A stretch of 64,000 nt of DNA from Aurantiacibacter odishensis (lineage in GTDB: Bacteria; Pseudomonadota; Alphaproteobacteria; Sphingomonadales; Sphingomonadaceae), in contig NZ_QYOS01000020.1 of assembly GCF_003605195.1 (NCBI RefSeq), forward strand, positions 124,001-188,000, in the 5' to 3' direction. The notes under the pieces were generated by a model that was not told the origin of the DNA, did not search any database, and saw only the letters and a program-made list of their open reading frames with translations. This document shows, one piece after another, positions 9,858 to 18,559 of the stretch. Both the position numbers and the translations under genes were made by a program. How positions within the stretch are numbered: the stretch's first letter is position 1; every line of letters begins with the position of its first letter.

Positions 9858-10406
9858 TTACTTGCCTGTCTGATTTCGGGTGGGAATGAACCGCGCGACC
9901 TTGCTGCCCAGTTTCATCAGTGAGACGAGCGTGCCCTTGGGCAGCTTGCGCACATCGTCGAACCAGCCGGTCAGCGTACCCATGAATTCGTGCATGCGCC
10001 CGATGCGCTGGGCGATGTGCGGGGGCACGTCCTTGCGGCCTTCGAGCCTGGCCGACAGGTCCGACAGCACTTGCAGCGTGGGGTCGATCTCGCGCTTCTT
10101 GCGCTCCACCGTGATGCGCATCAGCATTTCCCACAGGTCCGTTTCGGCCACGAAATGATCGCGCCGGTCGCCGATCACGTGCTGGCGGCGCACGATGCCG
10201 TAGCCCTGCAATTCCTTCAGCGCGGTGGAGACATTGGATCGGGCGAGGCCCAGCGTGTCGCAGATTTCCTCTGCATGGAGCGGCCGGTCGCTGAGATAGA
10301 GCAGCGCGTGGACCTGGCTGACCGAGCGGTTCACCCCCCAGTGCGAACCCATCTCTCCCCAGTGGAGGATGAACTGTTCAGCTTCTGGAATATCGGTGAC
10401 TTTCAC
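9858..10406 (-). CDS. GbsR/MarR-family transcriptional regulator
   Basis: A winged-helix DNA-binding protein. The segment AEQFILHWGEMGSHWGVNRS followed by SQVHALLYLSDRPL and ARSNVSTALKELQGYGIVRR is the typical GbsR-type core with its recognition helix, and GDRRDHF forms the wing. I chose the GTG at 10406 (182 residues, start MKVTDIPEAEQF), which gives the usual family length. An ATG at 10493 would add 29 residues, but those bases hold a promoter-like -35/-10 pair and a palindrome. GbsR-type proteins often sense small osmolytes or choline-like ligands; here the ligand is unknown. It heads the minus-strand membrane gene operon and is divergent from an FAD oxidase. Confidence 0.85.
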   Translation of the reverse strand: MKVTDIPEAEQFILHWGEMGSHWGVNRSVSQVHALLYLSDRPLHAEEICDTLGLARSNVSTALKELQGYGIVRRQHVIGDRRDHFVAETDLWEMLMRITVERKKREIDPTLQVLSDLSARLEGRKDVPPHIAQRIGRMHEFMGTLTGWFDDVRKLPKGTLVSLMKLGSKVARFIPTRNQTGK

Positions 10407-10428
10407 GGCTTCCGACTCGCATTCCTCA

Positions 10429-10448
10429 ATTTCTGTAATTTCAGAAAT
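10429..10448. promoter_or_regulatory. Palindromic operator candidate before the GbsR-type regulator
   Basis: A perfect inverted repeat ATTTCTG-TAATTT-CAGAAAT. It overlaps the proposed -10 box of the regulator promoter and ends 22 bases before the GTG start, the arrangement expected for autorepression. The same arms recur at 9789-9808. Confidence 0.65.
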
Positions 10449-10471
10449 AGCAGCAAGAGCGGACCAGTCAA
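10444..10471 (-). promoter_or_regulatory. Promoter of the GbsR-type regulator operon
   Basis: On the minus strand TTGACT (10471-10466) and TATTTC (10449-10444) are separated by 16 bases. The -10 box lies within the palindrome at 10429-10448. The position implies that the GTG at 10406, not the ATG at 10493, is the start. Confidence 0.5.
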
Positions 10472-10477
10472 GCCGCC

Positions 10478-10507
10478 TTGCATTGTCCGCCATGCGGGTG
10501 CGATAGT
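10478..10507 (+). promoter_or_regulatory. Possible promoter of the FAD oxidase gene
   Basis: TTGCAT (10478-10483) and GATAGT (10502-10507) are 18 bases apart and point towards the oxidase start at 10543. The match to consensus is moderate, and this is a weak call. Confidence 0.3.
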
Positions 10508-10542
10508 GTGGAAGGTCGCGCAGCATCAAAGGGGGAAGCTGG

Positions 10543-11895
10543 ATGACCATTACCGATTTCGCCGGAACGATCGTCAACCGCGAGGATGAGGATTTCGAGA
10601 CCGCCCGTTTTGGCTGGAACGGCATGATCGACCGCAAGCCCGCGATGATCGCGCGCTGCGCCAGCACGGCAGACGTAGCGGCGGCGGTTCGCCATGCGGC
10701 GGCGAGCGACCTGACAGCGGTCGCGCGGTGCGGCGGGCACTCGGTTTCGGGAGCGTCGCTGCCGCAGGACGGGTTGCTGGTGGACCTCTCTGGCCTAAAG
10801 GACATCAGCGTAGATCCCGCAACGCGCATTGCGCGTGTCGGTGGCGGGGTGCTGCTGGGCGAACTCGATGCTGCCTTGCAGGCGCATGGCCTCGCCGTGA
10901 CGGCGGGGGGCGAACCGGAAACGGGCGTGGGGGGGCTGACGCTGGGCGGTGGGATCGGTTTCCTCGCCCGCAAGCTGGGCCTGACCATCGACAGCCTCGT
11001 GGGGGCCGAAGTCGTATTGGCAGACGGCTCCGTGGTCGAAGCGACCGACGACGATCACCCCGACCTCTTCTGGGCCCTGCGCGGCGGAGGCGGGCAGTTT
11101 GGCATTGTCACCCGTTTCGATTTCCTCGCGACACCCGTGGGGCCGGAAGTGGTGGTGGCGCAGGCCTTCTACCCGCTGGACAAGGCGCGCGAAGTGATGC
11201 GCTTCGTTCGCGAATTCATGCATGACGCGCCGGACGACCTGACCATGGTGCCGGTTTTCATGACGATGCCGCCGGTCGATCCGTTCCCGGCAGAGTGGCA
11301 GGGCAAGCACACCGTCGCGATCATCGCCTGTCACGCGGGCGAGCAGGAGGAGGCCCAAGCGCAGGTGCAGCCGATGCTGGAACTGGGCGACATGATCCTC
11401 GGCTTCGTCGCCCCGCAGCCCTACGTCGAATTTCAGAAGACCTTCGGCGGGGCCTCCCCCCACGGCGGGCGCTATTACTGGAAGTCGATCTTCGTGGACG
11501 ACCTCAGCGATGAACTGACCGACGTGCTGGTGGAGGGCCTGACATCGCTGCCGGGCGAATACTCGCAGATCTTCATGGAAACGCTGGGCGGCGCGGTCGC
11601 GCGGGTAGGGGTGGAGGACACCGCGTTCGCCAATCGCAAGGCGCGCTACAACCTCGGAATTTCCGCCGGATGGTCAGACCCCGCCCGCGATGCCGAGATC
11701 ATGGGCGCGGCGCGGGCGACCTACGACAGGCTGAAGCGGTTTTCCGACGGCACGGTCTACCTGAACTACCTCGACCGCGACGAGCTGGGGCGCGCAAAGG
11801 AAGGCTTCGGCCCCAACTTCGCGCGCCTGCAGCAGGTTAAGCAGCAGTACGACCCCGACAACGTGTTCGGCGGCGTGCTGGGCGGTGCCGGCTGA
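10543..11895 (+). CDS. FAD-dependent oxidase with BBE-type C-terminus
   Basis: A 450-residue flavoprotein of the berberine-bridge/6-hydroxynicotine oxidase type. The FAD-binding PCMH domain covers about residues 40-215. RCGGHSVSG at about 64-72 holds the histidine that covalently binds the flavin 8-alpha position in relatives, and GVGGLTLGGGIGFLARKLGL is the second flavin segment. In bicovalent enzymes a cysteine follows at the second site; here the sequence is PETGVGG, so only a His link is expected. The BBE-like end is YDPDNVFGGVLGG. No signal peptide is visible. The ribosome-binding site is AAGGGGGAAG. It is divergent from the regulator and may be controlled by it. Substrate unknown. Confidence 0.88.
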   Translation: MTITDFAGTIVNREDEDFETARFGWNGMIDRKPAMIARCASTADVAAAVRHAAASDLTAVARCGGHSVSGASLPQDGLLVDLSGLKDISVDPATRIARVGGGVLLGELDAALQAHGLAVTAGGEPETGVGGLTLGGGIGFLARKLGLTIDSLVGAEVVLADGSVVEATDDDHPDLFWALRGGGGQFGIVTRFDFLATPVGPEVVVAQAFYPLDKAREVMRFVREFMHDAPDDLTMVPVFMTMPPVDPFPAEWQGKHTVAIIACHAGEQEEAQAQVQPMLELGDMILGFVAPQPYVEFQKTFGGASPHGGRYYWKSIFVDDLSDELTDVLVEGLTSLPGEYSQIFMETLGGAVARVGVEDTAFANRKARYNLGISAGWSDPARDAEIMGAARATYDRLKRFSDGTVYLNYLDRDELGRAKEGFGPNFARLQQVKQQYDPDNVFGGVLGGAG

Positions 11896-11898
11896 ACT

Positions 11899-12537
11899 CT
11901 AGTCGGTGACGAAGTGGGCGGTGGTCTTCTCGGCCACTTCCTCCGCCGTCACGCCGGGAGCCAGCTCGACCAGCTTGAACGGGCTGTCATGGTCCGGGCG
12001 CTGGAACACGGCGAGGTCGGTGATGATCATGTCGACCACGTTGGTACCCGTCAGCGGCAGGGTGCATTCGGGGATGAACTTGGGATCGCCGTGCTTGGAG
12101 GTGTGCTCCATCACGACGATGATCTTCTTCACGCCCGCGACGAGGTCCATCGCGCCGCCCATGCCTTTCACCATCTTGCCCGGAATCATCCAGTTGGCGA
12201 TGTCGCCGTTCTCGGCCACTTCCATCGCGCCCAGCACGGTGAGGTCGATATGGCCGCCGCGGATCATCGAGAAACTGGTGGCGCTGTCGAAATAGGCGGA
12301 GTGCGGCAGCTCACTGATGGTCTGCTTGCCGGCGTTGATCAGGTCGGCATCTTCCTCGCCTTCGTACGGGAAGGGACCGATGCCGAGCATCCCGTTCTCG
12401 CTCTGCAAGGTTACCTGCATGCCTTCGGGGATGTGGTTCGCCACGAGCGTGGGAATCCCGATGCCGAGATTGACGTAAAAGCCGTCCTCCAGCTCGTTCG
12501 CAGCGCGGGCGGCCATTTCGTCACGGGTCCAGGGCAT
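11899..12537 (-). CDS. scoB: 3-oxoacid CoA-transferase subunit B
   Basis: The beta subunit of a succinyl-CoA:3-ketoacid CoA-transferase, which moves CoA between succinate and acetoacetate-type acids. The 212 residues include [13 protein letters not shown] and the catalytic glutamate in SENG at 46-49 (Glu47), which forms the enzyme-CoA thioester in the family. AAGGAGAA lies eight bases before the ATG at 12537, which overrules the longer upstream frame. Its partner scoA is on the same strand but is separated by a lipoprotein gene. Confidence 0.95.
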   Translation of the reverse strand: MPWTRDEMAARAANELEDGFYVNLGIGIPTLVANHIPEGMQVTLQSENGMLGIGPFPYEGEEDADLINAGKQTISELPHSAYFDSATSFSMIRGGHIDLTVLGAMEVAENGDIANWMIPGKMVKGMGGAMDLVAGVKKIIVVMEHTSKHGDPKFIPECTLPLTGTNVVDMIITDLAVFQRPDHDSPFKLVELAPGVTAEEVAEKTTAHFVTD

Positions 12538-12575
12538 TTGGATGTTCTCCTTGGAGGAATGGGGTGGGGCGGAGG

Positions 12576-13844
12576 TTATCCGCCGACAGGGTTTTCGATC
12601 AGGAACCAGCCGTTGCCGAGCAACAGCTCGAGATTGCGGGCATCGCCTGGCTCCCGGATGAAGTTGTAGAGGTCGTCGAAGTCCGAACGCTCGTCTCCGG
12701 CCAGTGCAATCACGCACTGGGTCTGCGCCAGCGCCGCGCGGCGGGCCTGCTTGGTCTCGCCCGGATAGCGTTCGACGTAAATGGAATCCTCGGCATCCGG
12801 ATCGAGGCCGGAGGCGACGAGGCGATCACGAATGGCGCGCGCGTCGATCGGACCGCGATCGGTGATCCAGGCGATCTGCACGTCGCGTAGGCGAAGTTCC
12901 GCCAGGATGCGGGCCAGATCGGTGTTCACCCGCAACGGGCCGACAATCGGCACCAGCTCGCCTTGCGGGTCGAGATCGATCACCACGGTCGGCGCATTGC
13001 CTTCGCAATCGCGCCGTACGGGTTGCAGGCTGGTGGGATCGGCCAGCATAGCGGAGGGAAGCGGGACGCCTTCGCCAAGCGTGCGCAGGGCGTAGCTGCG
13101 CAGGCTGCCATAACCGCGGAGGTCCGCGCCCGCCTGAGCGCTGCTCGTTGCGGCTGGAGCGGGCGGTTCGGCGGCGGATGCAGCGGGGCTTGCAGATGCG
13201 GCCAGTGCGCTTGAGGCAGGCTCGTCGCTACGCTCGGGCATCATCGTTGCCGATGCATCGGATGCTGCGGGTTCCGTCTGTGCCGGTGCAGGGCGCGCGG
13301 GCGCCAGGCTGGCGGCCACTTCGCGCGCAGCCGCCCAGGCGTCTGATACGGCGCTATCCGTAGCCGGTTCGCGAGCGGGCGCTTCTGCCGCAGGCATGGC
13401 TGCGGCGCCCGATGCCGTTGGAAGGGTCGGCGCGGATGTTACAGTCGGCGCGGAAGCGGCGCGGCTTTCGTCCAGCGTGGAGACGACGACGGGTTCTGCC
13501 GGGCGGGCCGCCAGAGATGCCTGCTGCTGCGATGTTGACGGGCCGGTTGCCGGTGTCGATGCCGCGGTGCTGGCAGGCGGGGTGGCCGTGCGCAGCGGCT
13601 CGGAAGGCTGGGCGGAAGCCAGTGCGGGCGTCGGGGTAGGGGCAGGCGCAGATGTCGGGGCCGGAGTCGGGGCAGGCGGAGGAACCACGGCAACCTGCTC
13701 GCGCCGATCCGCGCGGGCGTCGTCCGAAACCGTGTCGCGCACCAGCGCCCCGCCGCCTGCAACGATGGGGATTGCCGCCGCCGCGATGCAGCCTTGCAGC
13801 GCGACGGAGGAAAGGCCGAGAAGCAACAGGTTACGAAAGGTCAT
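12576..13844 (-). CDS. Lipoprotein with Pro/Ala-rich linker and HAD-like C-terminal domain
   Basis: A 422-residue predicted lipoprotein. The N-terminal signal ends in VALQGC (Cys19). Residues about 45-270 are low-complexity Pro/Ala/Thr/Ser and would be unstructured. The C-terminal 140 residues contain [20 protein letters not shown] and GDERSDFDD in that order, which resembles the four motifs of the acid-phosphatase branch of the HAD fold (Asp nucleophile, Ser/Thr, Lys, Asp pair). Motif 1 lacks the usual Thr after DLDxxG, so activity is doubtful. It sits between scoA and scoB on the same strand with gaps of 103 and 38 bases. Function unknown. Confidence 0.75.
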   Translation of the reverse strand: MTFRNLLLLGLSSVALQGCIAAAAIPIVAGGGALVRDTVSDDARADRREQVAVVPPPAPTPAPTSAPAPTPTPALASAQPSEPLRTATPPASTAASTPATGPSTSQQQASLAARPAEPVVVSTLDESRAASAPTVTSAPTLPTASGAAAMPAAEAPAREPATDSAVSDAWAAAREVAASLAPARPAPAQTEPAASDASATMMPERSDEPASSALAASASPAASAAEPPAPAATSSAQAGADLRGYGSLRSYALRTLGEGVPLPSAMLADPTSLQPVRRDCEGNAPTVVIDLDPQGELVPIVGPLRVNTDLARILAELRLRDVQIAWITDRGPIDARAIRDRLVASGLDPDAEDSIYVERYPGETKQARRAALAQTQCVIALAGDERSDFDDLYNFIREPGDARNLELLLGNGWFLIENPVGG

Positions 13845-13947
13845 CGGTTCTCAAATCCTGCAATGTTTCCACTGCGTTGGTATTGCATGGGCGCTGCATG
13901 TCGAGGCCTTTTGCAGCTCCGCGCCGCTAAGCCCTCTCAGCCGCGCG

Positions 13948-14667
13948 TCAGGCGTTCTCGCGCTGCCGCGTGGTGACGAATTCGATCTTCTTGTCGTAAG
14001 GCGCGCCCACCACCATGCGGTTGATGAAGACGCCGGGCAGGTGAATGCAATCGGGGTCGAGCGAACCCGCTGGTACCACTTCTTCCACTTCGGCCACGCA
14101 GATCTTGCCGCAGGTGGCGGCGGGCTGGTTGAAATTGCGCGCGGTCTTGCGGAACACCAGGTTGCCGGTCTCGTCGGCCTTCCATGCCTTGATGATCGAA
14201 AGATCGGCGAAGATGCCTTTTTCGAGGATGTAGTCCTCCGGCCCGTCTCCGGTGTCGAACTGCTTCACTTCCTTGCCTTCGGCCACCTGGGTGCCGACGC
14301 CGGTCTTGGTGTAGAAGCCGGGAATGCCGGCCCCACCTGCGCGCATGCGCTCGGCCAAGGTGCCTTGCGGGCAGAATTCCACTTCCAGCTCGCCGGAGAG
14401 GAATTGCCGTTCGAACTCCTTGTTCTCGCCCACATAGCTGGAGATCATCTTCTTCACCTGCTTGGAACGCAGCAGCATGCCGATGCCCTCGTTGTCGATC
14501 CCGGCGTTGTTGCTGGCGAAGGTCAGGTTCTTCACGCCCGAATCCTGGATCGCTTTCAGCAGGCGTTCGGGAATACCGCACAGGCCAAAGCCGCCGCTGG
14601 CGATCAGCATGTCGTCCCGCAGCACGCCTTCCAGGGCGGCTTTGGCGGAAGGATAGAGTTTCTGCAT
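13948..14667 (-). CDS. scoA: 3-oxoacid CoA-transferase subunit A
   Basis: The alpha subunit of the succinyl-CoA:3-ketoacid CoA-transferase. The 239 residues contain SGGFGLCGIPERLL near the start, the SNNAG segment, and EFCPQGTLAERMRAGGAGIPGFYTKTGVGT, the CoA-transferase family I signature region. It is full length. AGGAGCC precedes the ATG. It is the first gene of a minus-strand group that continues through the HAD-like lipoprotein to scoB. The long upstream gap contains an unrelated plus-strand candidate RNA. Confidence 0.95.
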   Translation of the reverse strand: MQKLYPSAKAALEGVLRDDMLIASGGFGLCGIPERLLKAIQDSGVKNLTFASNNAGIDNEGIGMLLRSKQVKKMISSYVGENKEFERQFLSGELEVEFCPQGTLAERMRAGGAGIPGFYTKTGVGTQVAEGKEVKQFDTGDGPEDYILEKGIFADLSIIKAWKADETGNLVFRKTARNFNQPAATCGKICVAEVEEVVPAGSLDPDCIHLPGVFINRMVVGAPYDKKIEFVTTRQRENA

Positions 14668-14827
14668 GGCGGCTCCTCGTCTCAGGTTCGGTCTGTCTGG
14701 TGTCGTGTGAAACTGTAGCGTGAGGCATTAGAACCCCGCGGCGGTCATGTCACCAGCAGAGGCTCCCTATACCGCGCCGCGCAAAAATGCGCCCCAAAAG
14801 ATGAATCACCATTCAATTTTGTGATCT

Positions 14828-14845
14828 GCTGACAAGCGTGTCAGC
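14828..14845. repeat. Perfect inverted repeat in the scoA upstream region
   Basis: GCTGACA-AGCG-TGTCAGC has 7-base perfect arms and a 4-base spacer. No T run follows on either strand, so it is not a standard terminator. It lies about 160 bases before scoA and just before the candidate small RNA, so it could be an operator for either. Confidence 0.4.
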
Positions 14846-14864
14846 CGAAAAACTTCGCAAATAC

Positions 14865-15016
14865 AAAAGCCGGAGGCTTGAGTTGCATCCCATGCAACAT
14901 GCTGTGCTCTTTTCGCACTTGCGAGATGGGGCGGATTCGAACATATCTCTCCCTGCCTTTCAGGCATCCTCTCCCAAAACTTCCAAGGCCCGGTCGGCAA
15001 CGACCGGGCCTTTTTT
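14865..15016 (+). ncRNA. Candidate small RNA ending in a strong terminator
   Basis: This stretch has no plausible ORF but holds a chain of perfect hairpins: AAGCC/GGCTT (14867-14879), GTTGCAT/ATGCAAC (14882-14898), TCGC/GCGA (14913-14924) and TGCCT/AGGCA (14954-14966). The pyrimidine-rich single strands ATCTCTCCC and ATCCTCTCCC could pair with ribosome-binding sites. It ends at a 12-base-pair terminator with T6 on the plus strand only. The upstream neighbour scoA is on the minus strand, so no plus-strand gene before the terminator could use it, which implies a plus-strand RNA. The 5' end and promoter are not resolved, and no known RNA family was recognised. Confidence 0.5.
14985..15016 (+). 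terminator. Strong intrinsic terminator with GCAA tetraloop
   Basis: AAGGCCCGGTCG and CGACCGGGCCTT form a perfect 12-base-pair stem closed by a GCAA (GNRA) loop, followed by TTTTTT on the plus strand. There is no comparable T run on the minus strand. Confidence 0.9.
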
Positions 15017-15143
15017 CTTGGCCCATCCGATCGCGCCTCCGCGGTCGCATTTTCGGCACGTTTCCTCTTCCGGCAGGTTTGCAATAGAGGCGGGCGCTTC
15101 CTAATTCCGCCGGACAACAGGATTCCAAGAGGAAACGACAGGC

Positions 15144-17446
<2,303 letters not shown>

Positions 17447-17450
<4 letters not shown>

Positions 17451-18559
17451 TCGCGGTTCGAGGTCTTCCCCGGCTCGCCTGCCTCCCAAATCGCCTCGGA
17501 AGCTGAAGCGACGCGGCGCATGGCGATGGCTTCGGGCATGTTCTCGCGGATGAAGGCAAGCATACCTTCGCGGATCTGGCATCGCAGGTCGAAGGCGCTC
17601 GATGCGTCTCTGGCACTCATGAGGAGGCGCAGTTCCATCGAATCGAGCGTCGTTTCGGTGACCTGCGCGGCTTTCACGCGCTTGTCCCAGTTCCCGTTCG
17701 CCTCGACCTGCCGTTCGAACTCCGCGCGCAGGCGGTCCACGTCGGCCAGCGGGTCGAGGTGCAGGAAGACCGTGCCAAGCAGCTCGGAGCCCTTGCGCGT
17801 CCAGTTCTGGAAGGTCTCCTCCAGGAACTTGTTCACCGGGACCACCAGCCGCCGCTCGTCCCATATGCGGACCACGACATAGGTCGTGCGGATATCCTCG
17901 ATCTTGCCCCATTCCCCGTCGACGATGACAACGTCGTCGATGCGGATGGGTTCGGTCAGCGCCATTTGCAGGCCACCGATCAGCGCCTTCAGCGCGGGCT
18001 GGGCAGCGGCGCCCACGGCCAGCGCGGCAAGACCGGCGGAAGCCATCAGTGTCACCCCGATATCGCGCACGCCGGGGATGGATAGCAACATCAGGCCGAT
18101 GGTAATGAAGACGATCACGAAAGTGCCAATACGGCTGAAAATGGCGAGCCGGGTGCGGCGGCGGCGGGCGGAAAGGTTGTCCGCCACGTCGATATCGGCG
18201 CGCAGTTCCATCGCCGCCACCAGCGCGCGCATGATGGCGAGTGCGATCCAGCCGATCAGCGCGGGCATCACGAAGCCGGCGATCTTTTCCCACCCCGCCT
18301 CCAGCGCGGGCACCTCCCGCGCGGCAAGGACGATTCCAAGCGCCACCATTGCCCACTTGCTGGGACGAGCGAGATGGCGGACCACGATGTTGTCGGCGGT
18401 ACTGTCGCTGGAACTGGCGATCTTTCGCAGTACGCGAAAGATCACGTAGTGGACGACCAGCGCCAGCAGCACGCCTAACCCGGCGGCGAGCGCCGCGACA
18501 AACCACGTCTCCCAGCCATCGGGAATGGCCTCGCGTATCGGGTCCAGCCAGCCTGCCAT
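17447..18559 (-). CDS. MscS-family mechanosensitive channel
   Basis: A 370-residue inner-membrane channel protein. Four hydrophobic segments lie at about 18-45, 68-82, 92-112 and 135-190. The last contains the pore-lining helix (MASAGLAALAVGAAAQPALKAL) with the Gly/Ala packing typical of MscS TM3. It is followed by the beta domain with FxEETFQNW and IDDVVIVDGEWGKIEDI. The ATG shares one base with the polA stop (TGATG), so it is translated from the polA transcript. Confidence 0.92.

Noticed and set aside
10407..10493. 29-residue N-terminal extension of the GbsR-type regulator
   Set aside because: The region contains the likely promoter and operator, and the family length fits the GTG at 10406.
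14868..14898. CRISPR-like repeat array
   Set aside because: The hairpins are different sequences and are not spaced regularly; no repeat-spacer pattern or cas gene is present.
14930..14945. tRNA-like GATTCGAAC element
   Set aside because: The flanking bases cannot form the T-arm stem or an acceptor stem, so it is not a tRNA on either strand.
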